From positions 2,825,001-2,889,000 of the forward strand of contig NZ_FNSK01000001.1 in assembly GCF_900105075.1 (NCBI RefSeq): a stretch of 64,000 nt of DNA, given 5' to 3'. The position numbers and the translations under genes are program-made. This stretch comes from Rhodobacter sp. 24-YEA-8 (GTDB lineage Bacteria > Pseudomonadota > Alphaproteobacteria > Rhodobacterales > Rhodobacteraceae). Positions 43,433 to 52,579 of the stretch are shown here, one piece after another. The notes under the pieces are model-generated. The model saw only the letters and a list, made by a program, of their open reading frames with translations. It was not told the DNA's origin and ran no database searches. Each line of letters begins with the position of its first letter. The stretch's first letter is position 1.

Positions 43433-45694
43433 ATGAGCCAGATCCCGTCCAAAGAGCAGATCCGTCAATGGATCACCGATAATCCCGGCCTGTCGTCAAA
43501 GCGCGACATCGCGAAAGCCTTCGGCGTGAAGTCCGATGAGCGGAGCGAGCTGAAACGCGTGCTGCGCGAGATGGAGGCCGAAGGGGATCTCGCGAAACGC
43601 GCGCGACGGTTCCTGCCGAAAGGCGAGCTGCCGCCGGTCGCGCTGCTGAAGGTGCTGCCGCCCGATGCGGCGGGCGATCTTTTCGCCGAAGCGATGGAGG
43701 AAGGCGTCGATCCCGATGCCGGCCGTATCCTGATCATCGCGAAAAAGGACGATCCCACTCTGGGCGTCGGCGACCGGATTCTGGCCCGGCTCGCGAAGGT
43801 CGATCTGGACGATTACGTCTGGGAGGCGCGGCTGATCCGGCGGATCGGGTCGAACCCGCTGAAAGTGCTGGGCGTGTTCCGCAAAGGATCCGAAGGCGGG
43901 CGGATCGTGCCGATCGACAAGGGCCAGGACAAGGAGTGGCGGGTCCTGCCCGATGGCGATATGGGCGCGAAAGATGGCGAACTGGTCGAGGGCGAGGCCG
44001 TCGGAAATCGCCGCATGGGCCTGCCGCAGGCCAAAATCGTGGCGCGGCTGGGCGATCCGGCGGGTCCGCGCGCGGTCTCGCTGATCGCGATCCATCAGCA
44101 TGGCATCCCCGACCAGTTCCCCGACAAGGCAGTAGAAGAGGCCGATAACGCGCCGCCCTTTACCATGGCGCATCGCGAAGATCTGCGGGATCTTGACCTT
44201 GTCACCATCGACCCCCAGGACGCGCGCGACCGTGATGATGCGGTGCTGGCGCTGGTTGATGACGAGCCGGGCAATCCGGACGGCTTTGTCCTTTGGGTCG
44301 CGATTGCCGATGTGGCGAATTATGTCCGCCCGGGCTCGGCCCTGGACCGCGAGGCGCGGCGCAGAGGCAATTCCACCTATTTCCCCGATCGCGTGGTGCC
44401 GATGCTGCCCGATACATTGTCGGGCGATCTGTGTTCGCTGCACGAGCATGTCGACCGCCCCTGTATGGCGGTCAGAATGCGGATCAATTCCTCGGGGCAG
44501 AAGATCGCGCATCGCTTTACGCGGGGCGTGATGCGGTCAAAGGGCAGCCTGGAATATGGCCAGGTTCAGCGCGCAATCGACGGCCAGCCCGACGCGGCGA
44601 CGGGCGCGCTCCTGCCGCAGCTTAAAGTGCTTTACGCCTGCTATGACGCGCTGAAACGCGGACGGGCTTTGCGCCAGCCGCTGGATCTGGATCTGCCCGA
44701 ACGCCAGATCGTTCTGTCAGATGAGGGCAAGGTTTTGTCGGTCGATTTCAAGGACCGGCTCGACGCGCATAAGCTGATCGAAGAATGCATGGTGATGGCG
44801 AATGTCGCCGCCGCCGAGGAATTGCAGCGGGTAAAGCAGCCTTTGCTGTACCGCGTTCATGAGGAACCCTCGCCCGACAAGCTGGAAAGCCTTCGCGAAG
44901 TGGCGGAGGGCTCCGGCTTTACGCTGGCTAAGGGTCAGGTGCTGAAAACCTCGCATCTGAACCAGCTGTTGAAACAGGCCGAAGGCTCGGAATTTGACGA
45001 GCTGATCAATATCTCGACGCTGCGCTCGATGACCCAGGCCTATTACGCGCCCGAGAATTTCGGCCATTTCGGGCTGGCACTGAAGAATTACGCGCATTTC
45101 ACCTCGCCCATCCGCCGATATGCCGACCTGATCGTGCATCGCGCGCTGATCCGGGGGCTGGGGCTTGGCCCAAAGGACACACCGGATGGCCTGTCGGATT
45201 TCGACATGGAGAACCTCGCCGAGACCGGCAAGCTGATCTCGGATGCCGAGCGTCGGTCCATGGCCGCCGAGCGTGACACGGTCGACCGCTATCTGGCCGC
45301 CTATCTTTCGGACCGGGTCGGTGCGGTGTTTACCGGCCGCGTCGCCGGGGTGCAGCGCTTCGGGCTTTTCGTGAAACTTGACGAGACCGGGGCCGACGGG
45401 CTGGTGCCGATCCGCGAGGTCGGGCGCGAATTCTTCCATTTCGACCCCGACAGCCAGACCCTGATGGGGGCCGACACCGGTCTGACCATCGGCATTGGCC
45501 AGAAGGTCAAGGTGCGCCTCGCCGAGGCCGTGCCGGTGACCGGCGGGCTGATCCTGGAACTTGTCGAGCTGGAAGACCGCGCTTTGCCTTCGGGGCGTGC
45601 CGCAAAGGGCCGGGGCCGCGCGCCAAAACGCGCGCTTGGCAAAGCACGGGCGGCCGAGGCCGCGAAACGCCGGGTGGTGAGGCGGCGGAAATGA
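43433..45694 (+). CDS. rnr: Ribonuclease R
   Basis: A 753-residue 3'-5' exoribonuclease for structured RNA. An N-terminal winged-helix region (KEQIRQWITDNPGLSSKRDI), cold-shock-like OB folds, the RNB catalytic domain with IDPQDARDRDD (D260 to D269), and a C-terminal S1 domain (GAVFTGRVAGVQRFGLFVKL) are all visible. The end is a Lys/Arg-rich tail (KGRGRAPKRALGKARAAEAA). RNase R takes part in mRNA decay, rRNA quality control and cold response. The stop overlaps the transglycosylase start by 4 bp. Confidence 0.95.
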   Translation: MSQIPSKEQIRQWITDNPGLSSKRDIAKAFGVKSDERSELKRVLREMEAEGDLAKRARRFLPKGELPPVALLKVLPPDAAGDLFAEAMEEGVDPDAGRILIIAKKDDPTLGVGDRILARLAKVDLDDYVWEARLIRRIGSNPLKVLGVFRKGSEGGRIVPIDKGQDKEWRVLPDGDMGAKDGELVEGEAVGNRRMGLPQAKIVARLGDPAGPRAVSLIAIHQHGIPDQFPDKAVEEADNAPPFTMAHREDLRDLDLVTIDPQDARDRDDAVLALVDDEPGNPDGFVLWVAIADVANYVRPGSALDREARRRGNSTYFPDRVVPMLPDTLSGDLCSLHEHVDRPCMAVRMRINSSGQKIAHRFTRGVMRSKGSLEYGQVQRAIDGQPDAATGALLPQLKVLYACYDALKRGRALRQPLDLDLPERQIVLSDEGKVLSVDFKDRLDAHKLIEECMVMANVAAAEELQRVKQPLLYRVHEEPSPDKLESLREVAEGSGFTLAKGQVLKTSHLNQLLKQAEGSEFDELINISTLRSMTQAYYAPENFGHFGLALKNYAHFTSPIRRYADLIVHRALIRGLGLGPKDTPDGLSDFDMENLAETGKLISDAERRSMAAERDTVDRYLAAYLSDRVGAVFTGRVAGVQRFGLFVKLDETGADGLVPIREVGREFFHFDPDSQTLMGADTGLTIGIGQKVKVRLAEAVPVTGGLILELVELEDRALPSGRAAKGRGRAPKRALGKARAAEAAKRRVVRRRK

Positions 45695-46935
45695 AACGGC
45701 TTGCCCTTGCGGCGGCGGTGATACTGGCGGCTGCCGCCATGGGGCCGGCGGTTCAGGCCCAGACCATCGAAGACACAGAGGGCAGCACTGCCGTGGGGCG
45801 CGAGGTCGAAACTGCAGCGGGGTTCCGCACCTGGATTGGCGAGTATCGCGGCAAGGCGCTGGAAGCCGGTGTGCCGGCAGCGGTCTGGGACCGCGAAATG
45901 CGCGCGGCAGAGTTCCTGCCCGATGTCGTGCGCCGCGACCGCAACCAGAATGAATTCACCCGCACGATCTGGGATTATCTCGACATCGCCGTTTCCGACG
46001 AGCGGGTGGCGATGGGCCGGGCGGCGGCTGAGAAACATGCGGACCTGCTGGCCCGGATCGAAGCGAAATACGGCGTACGCAAAGAGATTGTGCTGGCGGT
46101 CTGGGGACTTGAGACCTCTTACGGCACCTTTCGCGGCAGGACCGACACCATCTCGGCACTGGCGACGCTGACCTATGACGGGCGGCGCGAGGCGTTTTTC
46201 GGCGCGCAGCTGATTGAGGCGCTGAAGATCCTTGAGGCGGGCGAGGTCTCCCGCCCCGATATGCAGGGCAGCTGGGCGGGCGCGATGGGGCATACCCAGT
46301 TCATGCCGACCTCCTGGCGCGATTATGCGGTGGATTTCGATGGCGACGGGCGGCGGAACCTGTGGTCGGATGATCCCGCCGACGCCCTGGCCTCGGCGGC
46401 GCATTACCTCAGCCGGCATGGCTGGGCGCCGGGCGTCCCCTGGGGGATGGAGGTGCAGCTGCCCGAGGGGTTCGATTACGACCTGACCTCAGAGCGGGTG
46501 GTGAAGCCGGCAGCGGACTGGGCGGCGCTTGGGGTGAAGCCGGTGGCGGGGCCCTGGCCAGAGGGCGCGCGGGTGTCAATCCTGGTGCCTGCGGGAGCCA
46601 GGGGCGCGGCTTTCGCGATCTGGCCGAATTTCCAGGCGATCGAAAGCTACAACCCGGCCGATGCCTATGTGATCGCGATTGGCCATCTGGCGGACCGGAT
46701 CGCGGGCGGCCCGCCCATTGCGACCACCTGGCCACGTCACTGGAAGGCGCTGACACTGGACGAGCGCAAAGAGGTCCAGCAGCTTTTGACTGCTGCCGGC
46801 TATGACGCGGGCGGTGTTGACGGACGGATCGGGCCAAAGACCGTGGCCGCGGTCAAGGCCTGGCAAAAGGCAGGCGGGATGGTCGCGGATGGCTATGCCA
46901 GCCCGGATGTGCTGCGCGATTTGCGGGCGCAGTAA
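45691..46935 (+). CDS. MltB-family lytic murein transglycosylase with PG-binding domain
   Basis: The 414-residue exported enzyme has a signal peptide (MKRLALAAAVILAAAAMGPA, cleaved near VQA), an SLT/MltB_2 catalytic domain with E141 in VWGLETSYGTFRGRTDTI, and further blocks GAMGHTQFMPTSWRDYAVDF and NPADAYVIAIGHLADRI. A C-terminal PG_binding_1 domain (about 350-414: KEVQQLLTAAGYDAGGVDGR) anchors it to peptidoglycan. It cleaves glycan strands to 1,6-anhydro ends. There is no lipobox cysteine, so it is likely soluble in the periplasm. Coupled to rnr by a 4-bp overlap. Confidence 0.92.
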   Translation: MKRLALAAAVILAAAAMGPAVQAQTIEDTEGSTAVGREVETAAGFRTWIGEYRGKALEAGVPAAVWDREMRAAEFLPDVVRRDRNQNEFTRTIWDYLDIAVSDERVAMGRAAAEKHADLLARIEAKYGVRKEIVLAVWGLETSYGTFRGRTDTISALATLTYDGRREAFFGAQLIEALKILEAGEVSRPDMQGSWAGAMGHTQFMPTSWRDYAVDFDGDGRRNLWSDDPADALASAAHYLSRHGWAPGVPWGMEVQLPEGFDYDLTSERVVKPAADWAALGVKPVAGPWPEGARVSILVPAGARGAAFAIWPNFQAIESYNPADAYVIAIGHLADRIAGGPPIATTWPRHWKALTLDERKEVQQLLTAAGYDAGGVDGRIGPKTVAAVKAWQKAGGMVADGYASPDVLRDLRAQ

Positions 46936-46993
46936 CGGGTCGGGGCGCAGCCCCCACACTGCCGGACCATTTCGGACAGGGGGAAGCCGGGGG

Positions 46994-47650
46994 TTAAAGC
47001 CCGAGAAGGCCGGGCAGATCTTTCATGGAATGAAAAAGCGGCACATTCAGGGCTTTGAGACCTCTGGCGGGGGGCTTGTCTTCGCCATGCGCGGCAAAGC
47101 CGAGGCAGGGGATGCCTGCGGCGATGGCGGCGCGGGCGCCGGCCGGGCTGTCTTCGATCACAACACAGGCCTCTGGCGCCACGCCGCAGGCTTTTGCACA
47201 GGCGAGGTAAAGATCGGGCAGTGGTTTCGGCCTGCCGATGGCCTGGCCTGACAGCACGGTGCGGAACCTTGGGATAAGGCCACGTGCACCCAGAGTGATC
47301 TGCATCTTTTCGGGCGATCCGTTGGAGCCGACCGCATAGGGAATGCCCGCCGCATCCAGCCGGTCGAAGACCTGGAGAATATCCGGGATCAGCGGCACCC
47401 CGGCTTCGAGCATGGCATACATATTGGCATAGAGATCGGCGACCCAGCTTTCCGGCAGATCGGCCCCATTGGCACGGGCACGACTTGCGACATCCTCGAC
47501 CGTTCCGCCGATATAATCGCGCTCAAGCTCTTCCAGTGTCAGATGAAAGCCGCAGCTGGCAAATTCAGCCAGCATGATCTGGAATGTCGGGCCTTCGCTG
47601 TCGACGATCACGCCGTCACAATCGAAGAGTACAGCAGCGGGAGGTGTCAT
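46994..47650 (-). CDS. HAD-superfamily phosphatase
   Basis: A 218-residue HAD hydrolase of the phosphoglycolate phosphatase/beta-phosphoglucomutase group. The nucleophile motif is VLFDCDGVIVDSE (D10, D12), motif II GSNGSPE, motif III GRPKPLPDLYL, and motif IV VIEDSPAGARAA. A helical cap lies between about 18 and 85. The substrate cannot be told from sequence. The ATG at 47650 gives the canonical start; a longer open frame upstream has no conserved residues. It lies 114 bp downstream of rsmD. Confidence 0.88.
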   Translation of the reverse strand: MTPPAAVLFDCDGVIVDSEGPTFQIMLAEFASCGFHLTLEELERDYIGGTVEDVASRARANGADLPESWVADLYANMYAMLEAGVPLIPDILQVFDRLDAAGIPYAVGSNGSPEKMQITLGARGLIPRFRTVLSGQAIGRPKPLPDLYLACAKACGVAPEACVVIEDSPAGARAAIAAGIPCLGFAAHGEDKPPARGLKALNVPLFHSMKDLPGLLGL

Positions 47651-47764
47651 GTCGTGATCCGGTTCTGGCGGGGGCGGCAATCTCTGCCCGGCGCTATCAC
47701 CCATGGCCCCGGGCGAACAGCGCCCGGGCAGCATCAGATCGGCATTGTGTGATAGCGGTAACGC

Positions 47765-48334
47765 TCAGGCCAGGCCGGGCGCGCGCAGCAATGTGATCCA
47801 GGTCTCGCCATAGCGGCGCTGGTCGAGCAGATCGAATGCCTCGGGCGGGGCGGGGGCGGTGCCCTCTTCCCAGACGATGATCGCGCCCGGGGTCAGCCAG
47901 TCGCCTGCCAGTGCCGAGGCGAGCGCGGCCTCGCCAAGCGCTTTGCCATAGGGCGGATCGAGAAAGACGAGGTCGTAGCCTGGCCCGCGATTGGGGCCGA
48001 GCTTTGTCGCATCGCGGCGCCAGACATCGGTGACGCCCATCGCCTGCATCTTTTCGATATTCTTGCGCAAAAGCGCGCGCGACGCCGCGCCGTCATCGAC
48101 AAAAGCCACCCGCGTGGCCCCGCGCGACAAAGCCTCTAGCCCAAGCGCGCCAGTGCCTGCGAAAAGATCCAGCACCCGTGCCTCCTGGACCGGATTGCCA
48201 TAGCCGCCATTCAGAAGCAGGTTGAAGATCGCCTCGCGGACGCGGTCGGATGTCGGGCGCAGATGCGCCTCGACATCCCCCTGCCCGACATCCGCGAGTT
48301 GCAGGCCACGCCGCGCGCCTCCGATGATACGCAT
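47765..48334 (-). CDS. rsmD: 16S rRNA (guanine-966 N2) methyltransferase
   Basis: A 189-residue SAM-dependent enzyme that methylates G966 of 16S rRNA. It shows the N-terminal RIIGGARRG, LRPTSDRVREAIFNLL, the SAM site VLDLFAGTGALGLEALSRGA and the catalytic LVFLDPPYGKAL. Its ATG shares one base with the stop of the upstream ferredoxin reductase gene, so the two are an operon. Confidence 0.94.
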   Translation of the reverse strand: MRIIGGARRGLQLADVGQGDVEAHLRPTSDRVREAIFNLLLNGGYGNPVQEARVLDLFAGTGALGLEALSRGATRVAFVDDGAASRALLRKNIEKMQAMGVTDVWRRDATKLGPNRGPGYDLVFLDPPYGKALGEAALASALAGDWLTPGAIIVWEEGTAPAPPEAFDLLDQRRYGETWITLLRAPGLA

Positions 48335-49527
48335 TATTTCAGCAAGGCCTTCAGATCGGGTGCGGAGATGATGACCTCTGGCGCCGGTGACTTTCCGGCT
48401 TCGATCAGCCGCTTGCCGACCATATAGGCCCGCGCATCGCTCATCGCATCAACCGCGAGCAGGTCATCGCCCCGGTAATACCAGTGCGAGACGCCGCCGA
48501 TTTCACGGGTGATCACGCGGTCATAGCCGATATTCAGCCCGGCGATCTGCAGTTTCAGATCATACTGATCCGACCAGAACCAGGGTTTCGCCTGATAGGC
48601 CTTTGCCGCACCGAGCATATTCTCCGCGACGATCTCGCCCTGGTCGATGGCATTGCCGACCGATTCCATCCGGATCCGGCCGCCCTTCCACGGAAAGGAC
48701 GCGCAATCGCCCGCCGCCCAGATCGCCGGATCAGAGGTGCGGCCCTGCTCGTCCGTTGCGATGCCGTTATCCAGCGCGATGCCGCTGGCATCGGCCAGTT
48801 CCGCGCCCGGCGAGACGCCAACCCCCACCACAACGAAATCAGCCGCGATCTCGCGCCCGTCTTTCAACAGGACACCGGTGACCGCCCTGTCCCCGAGAAT
48901 GCGGTCGAGCGCGGTTTCCTCAAGGATCGTAACGCCCTGCTCGCTATGGGTTTTGCGAACGAAATCAGCGGTCTCGGCGGCGGCGACTCGGCCCAGGATG
49001 CGCGGTGCTGCCTCGATCAGGGTGACGGTGAGGCCGAGTTTTTTGGCAACCGCCGCCGCTTCCAGACCGATATAGCCGCCGCCGATCACGACGAGGCTGC
49101 GGCCAGCGGTGAATTCCGCGCGCATCCGGTCGACATCGCGCAGATTGCGCACGGTGAAGACGCCGTCCAGATCACCGCCGATGGCAGCGGGCAGGCGGCG
49201 CGGGCTTGATCCGGTAGTCAGCGCCAGCTGATCATAGGGGATGGTCTCGGCCCCGACCGTCACGGTTTTCGCGGCGCGGTCGATGGCGGTCACGGGCGCC
49301 CCCAGACGCAGGGTGATGTTGTTTTCTTCCCAGAATTCCGGGCCGCGCAGCCAGAGACGTTCCTGCTCCATCTCGCCCATCAGATAGGCCTTGGACAGCG
49401 GCGGGCGCTGATAGGGCGGCGCGGCTTCGTCGCCGATCATGGTGATCGGACCATCGGCGCCAAGGTTGCGCAATTTTGCCGCCAGCGCCGCTCCGGCCTG
49501 ACCGGCGCCCACTATCACCACCCTCAT
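48334..49527 (-). CDS. FAD/NAD(P)-dependent ferredoxin (rubredoxin) reductase
   Basis: The 397-residue flavoprotein passes electrons from NAD(P)H to a small iron-sulfur protein. FAD site: VVIVGAGQAGAALAAKL (GAGQAG 7-12). NAD site: SLVVIGGGYIGLEAAAVA. Second FAD motif: AIWAAGDCASFPW. The C-terminal ~75 residues match the reductase_C domain of oxygenase-coupled reductases. No ferredoxin gene is near. It could be a reductase for Rieske oxygenases such as the pair at 12651-15043, but distance makes that only a suggestion. GGGGG precedes the ATG at 49527. Confidence 0.9.
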   Translation of the reverse strand: MRVVIVGAGQAGAALAAKLRNLGADGPITMIGDEAAPPYQRPPLSKAYLMGEMEQERLWLRGPEFWEENNITLRLGAPVTAIDRAAKTVTVGAETIPYDQLALTTGSSPRRLPAAIGGDLDGVFTVRNLRDVDRMRAEFTAGRSLVVIGGGYIGLEAAAVAKKLGLTVTLIEAAPRILGRVAAAETADFVRKTHSEQGVTILEETALDRILGDRAVTGVLLKDGREIAADFVVVGVGVSPGAELADASGIALDNGIATDEQGRTSDPAIWAAGDCASFPWKGGRIRMESVGNAIDQGEIVAENMLGAAKAYQAKPWFWSDQYDLKLQIAGLNIGYDRVITREIGGVSHWYYRGDDLLAVDAMSDARAYMVGKRLIEAGKSPAPEVIISAPDLKALLK

Positions 49528-49606
49528 CTTCCGCCCCCTCTGGAATGTTACGCGACACAGCCTATAACTTCCCGGGCAACAGGCGCAACGCGCGAGGAGA
49601 CACGTA

Positions 49607-50098
49607 ATGTCGCAAATCACTGTCGGGGCGAAACTGCCCGAAGCGAAGCTCTTGAAACTGGGTGCCAACGGACCGGAAGCGGTGGATCTGGGCGAAAAGC
49701 TCAAGGGCCGCAAAGTGGTGATTTTCGGTCTGCCCGGCGCCTTTACCGGCACCTGCACCACCGCCCATGTGCCGAGCTTTATCCGCACCGCCGAAAAATT
49801 CGCGGCCAAAGGCGTGGCAGAAATCATCTGCGTCTCGGTCAATGATCCTTTCGTGATGGATGCCTGGGCGAAATCGACCGGGGCGGACAAAGCGGGGCTG
49901 AGCTTCCTCGGCGATGCGGATGGCTCTTTCACCAAGGCGATCGGTCTGGAATTCGACGCACCGCCCGCCGGTCTGCTGGGGCGTTCCAAACGCTACGCGC
50001 TGCTGGCCGAAGATGGTGTGGTCAGGGTGCTGCATCTTGAGGCCTCGCCGGGGCAATGCGAGATCTCGGGCGGCGAAGCGCTGCTGGCAGAGGTCTGA
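49607..50098 (+). CDS. Peroxiredoxin (Prx5/AhpE-like redoxin)
   Basis: A 163-residue thiol peroxidase of the Prx5 type. The peroxidatic cysteine is C50 in LPGAFTGTCTTAHVP, and C151 (ASPGQCEIS) is a possible resolving cysteine. It reduces hydrogen peroxide and organic peroxides in the cytoplasm, probably with glutathione/glutaredoxin or thioredoxin. GAGGAG lies upstream of the ATG. Divergent from the ferredoxin reductase gene (79-bp gap). Confidence 0.94.
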   Translation: MSQITVGAKLPEAKLLKLGANGPEAVDLGEKLKGRKVVIFGLPGAFTGTCTTAHVPSFIRTAEKFAAKGVAEIICVSVNDPFVMDAWAKSTGADKAGLSFLGDADGSFTKAIGLEFDAPPAGLLGRSKRYALLAEDGVVRVLHLEASPGQCEISGGEALLAEV

Positions 50099-50106
50099 TC
50101 CCTAAC

Positions 50107-50131
50107 GCGGGTGCCTTTCAGGGGCACCCGC
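50107..50131. terminator. Hairpin after peroxiredoxin gene
   Basis: GCGGGTGCC and GGCACCCGC pair perfectly (9 bp) around a 7-nt loop between two convergent genes. No T-run follows, so it may slow RNA decay rather than end transcription. Confidence 0.6.
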
Positions 50132-50174
50132 CCGCCCCGACAAAGATCGGACGGGGATCAAAAGGGACCGGGCT

Positions 50175-50540
50175 TCAGCGGCCCTGCGCCCTCATCTCGC
50201 AAAGGCAGAGGATCGGCGCGCCATGGTCTTCTATAATCACGGCTCCTGGGGCGATCCGGTCGAGCCGCTTTGCCAGGTCGATATCCAGAGCGCTCAGGCC
50301 ATTGACGTCATGGGTCGTCAGGGTGACATCGACAATATTATAGCGATTTGACCAGTCGGGATGGTGGTTCGCGCGTTCCGCCGCAAGCGCCACGCGGGTC
50401 ATGAAGCCCCAGGCCTCGGAAAAGCTGCGGAATTTCCATATCTTGCGGATCGCATCCTTGTCCGGCGCCGCCTTCCAGCCCGTCGCATCCAGATCAGGAA
50501 GCAGCGTCTGGCGTTCTTCCCGGGTGAGCAATGCGGTCAT
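50175..50540 (-). CDS. phhB: Pterin-4a-carbinolamine dehydratase
   Basis: A 121-residue enzyme that dehydrates 4a-hydroxy-tetrahydropterin to recycle the pterin cofactor. The active-site block NHHPDWSNRYNIVDVTLTTH has H59, H60 and H77. The core is about 100 residues; this protein has roughly 20 extra residues at the C-terminus (VIIEDHGAPILCLCEMRAQG). No phenylalanine hydroxylase is in the window. It lies 42 bp after the FemAB-like gene and ends the RidA-GDPD-FemAB run. Confidence 0.92.
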   Translation of the reverse strand: MTALLTREERQTLLPDLDATGWKAAPDKDAIRKIWKFRSFSEAWGFMTRVALAAERANHHPDWSNRYNIVDVTLTTHDVNGLSALDIDLAKRLDRIAPGAVIIEDHGAPILCLCEMRAQGR

Positions 50541-50582
50541 GGTAAAGGGCCCCTCAGCCTGTAACAGAAGATCAATGGCGGG

Positions 50583-51740
50583 CTATTCGTCCCCGGTGCT
50601 GCGACGGAAGGGGCCGTATTCCGTAAGGATCCCGATCTCTTCATCCAGCGCAAGCGATTCGCGGCTGACGAAATCGGCGACCGCCCGGCGAAATCCGGGA
50701 TCGGTGATCCAGTGCAGTGACCAGGTTTCCTGGGGCAGATACCCCCGCGCAAGCTTGTGTTCGCCCTGGGCACCGGCCTCGACCCGTTGCAGCCCCTGCG
50801 CGATGGCATAATCGATGGCCTGATAGTAACAGAGTTCGAAATGCAGCGCCGGATATTCCGCGAGCGCCCCCCAATAGCGCCCGAACAACGCGTCCCGCCC
50901 GATGAAATTCAGCGCGCCGGCCACCGGTGTCGCGCCATCGAAGGCAAGGACCAGCAACATGTCGTCGCGCATCGTCTCGTGAAGGGCGGTAAAGGCGGCG
51001 CGGGTCAGATAGGGACGGCCCCATTTGCGCGCGCCGGTATCCTGGTAAAAGGCCCAGAAAGCGCTCCAGTGTTCGGGCAGGATCTGATCGCCGCTGAGCG
51101 CGTGAATGGTGAGGCCATGGGCGCGCGCCGCCTCGCGTTCCTTGCGGATCATCTTGCGCTTGCGCGAGGACAGATCAGCAAGGAAGTCGTCAAATCTGGC
51201 ATAGCCACGATTAAACCAATGGAATTGCTGGCTCTTGCGGGGGATGAGGCCCTGAAATCCGCTCAGCGCCTGCGCCTCTTCAGGCGTGCAGAAGGTGACA
51301 TGCAGCGAAGAAATCTGATTGCCGGCGGTGATCGAAATGGCGGCTTCGGCCAGCGCCTCGCGGTGTTGGTCGGGGCCAAGAAACCGGCGGCCGCTGACCG
51401 GGGTGAAGGGCACCGCCGCCTGGAGCTTGGGGTAATAGCGGCCGCCGGCACGCTCATAGGCCTCGGCCCAGCCATGATCGAAGATATATTCCCCCTGGCT
51501 GTGGGTCTTGAGCCAGAGCGGCAACAGTGCTGCCGGACGCCCCGCATCAGACAGAATCAAGGGCTTTGGCAGCCAGCCGGTCTTTCCCCCGGTCGAGCCC
51601 GAAGCCTCCAGCGCCATCAGAAAACGATGCGTGGTGAAAGGGTCGATGGGCCGGCCATCTGCCTGTTCCGGCGCAGCAATCGCATCCCAGGTGGCAGCAG
51701 GGACTTCGGTCAGGCTTTCGGCGAGGGTAATATCGGCCAT
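50583..51740 (-). CDS. FemAB-like GNAT-fold protein (DUF482)
   Basis: The 385-residue protein matches the DUF482/peptidogalycan-synthesis family of the FemAB-like acyltransferases: FDHGWAEAYERAGGRYYPKL, PFTPVSGRRFL, SSRKRKMIRKEREAARAHGL, and the second GNAT half with LAFDGATPVAGALNFIGRD and GLQRVEAGAQGEHKLARGYL. FemAB proteins pass an aminoacyl group from tRNA to cell-wall precursors; the real substrate of this family is unknown. It lies 63 bp after the GDPD gene in the same direction. Confidence 0.85.
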   Translation of the reverse strand: MADITLAESLTEVPAATWDAIAAPEQADGRPIDPFTTHRFLMALEASGSTGGKTGWLPKPLILSDAGRPAALLPLWLKTHSQGEYIFDHGWAEAYERAGGRYYPKLQAAVPFTPVSGRRFLGPDQHREALAEAAISITAGNQISSLHVTFCTPEEAQALSGFQGLIPRKSQQFHWFNRGYARFDDFLADLSSRKRKMIRKEREAARAHGLTIHALSGDQILPEHWSAFWAFYQDTGARKWGRPYLTRAAFTALHETMRDDMLLVLAFDGATPVAGALNFIGRDALFGRYWGALAEYPALHFELCYYQAIDYAIAQGLQRVEAGAQGEHKLARGYLPQETWSLHWITDPGFRRAVADFVSRESLALDEEIGILTEYGPFRRSTGDE

Positions 51741-51803
51741 CGCGATCCTGTTTGCGGCGCGGGGAGCAGGTGTCTGGTTTAGATGGGTCGCCCCGGGGGC
51801 TGA

Positions 51804-52577
51804 TCAAGCCGGAAGCGGCGCGGAATAGCCTTCAAAGGTGACATTCTGCGCGATTTCACGGGCCTTTGCCTCGGCCTCGGGTGACCGGATGGTCCAGCAC
51901 AGGATCGCCGCGCCCTGGGCTTTCAACGCTGCCACGCGCGGGCGGGGCAGGTCTGCGGCCTCATGGCTGATAAAGGACGCATCGGTGCGGGCAAAATCCG
52001 GGATCTCGCGCAGATGGTCGCAAATGGCAGGGTCCAGCGGCGCCCAGTCCTCAGCCTCATAGGCCGAGGTGGTGATCCCCCGCGCGATCCCCGGCGCGAG
52101 CCGTGCCATATGGGCGATGGAATGCGGGTTGAAGGACATCACCGCAACATCACCCCGGTAATCGGCCAGCAGCCGCGCCGTCTCGGCCTCCAGCCGCCCG
52201 TCAGTGGCGGACATGGTCAGGGTCTGGTCCTTGATCTCAACCAGGAGCGGCACCTGACCCGCGACAAGATCAAGCACTTCAGCAAAGGTCGGGATCCGGT
52301 CCTCGCTGTCTTTCAGTGTGATCCGGGACAGATCAGCCGCGTTGCGAGCATTCAGCGGCCCGGTCTCATGCGTCAGACGGTCAAGGTCTTCATCATGAAA
52401 CACCATCGCCACGCCATCCTGCGACAGCTGGAGGTCGATCTCGATGGCATAGCCGGCGCTTATGGCCGCCCTTATGGCGGCGGGAGAGTTCTCGATGATC
52501 CCCCTGCTGCGGTCATGCAAGGCACGATGCGCGACCGGCAGGCAAAGCAAAGACGGCGGCAGAGGGACCCGGGTCAT
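51804..52577 (-). CDS. Glycerophosphodiester phosphodiesterase
   Basis: A 257-residue GDPD of the UgpQ type, cleaving glycerophosphodiesters to glycerol 3-phosphate and an alcohol. Catalytic blocks: VAHRALHDRSRGIIENS (H17, R18), AIEIDLQLSQDGVAMVFHDE and PLLVEIKDQ. The C-terminal AQGAAILCWTIRSPEAEAKA is usual for the family. No signal peptide, so cytoplasmic. It follows the RidA gene after 2 bp. Confidence 0.92.
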   Translation of the reverse strand: MTRVPLPPSLLCLPVAHRALHDRSRGIIENSPAAIRAAISAGYAIEIDLQLSQDGVAMVFHDEDLDRLTHETGPLNARNAADLSRITLKDSEDRIPTFAEVLDLVAGQVPLLVEIKDQTLTMSATDGRLEAETARLLADYRGDVAVMSFNPHSIAHMARLAPGIARGITTSAYEAEDWAPLDPAICDHLREIPDFARTDASFISHEAADLPRPRVAALKAQGAAILCWTIRSPEAEAKAREIAQNVTFEGYSAPLPA

Positions 52578-52579
52578 GA

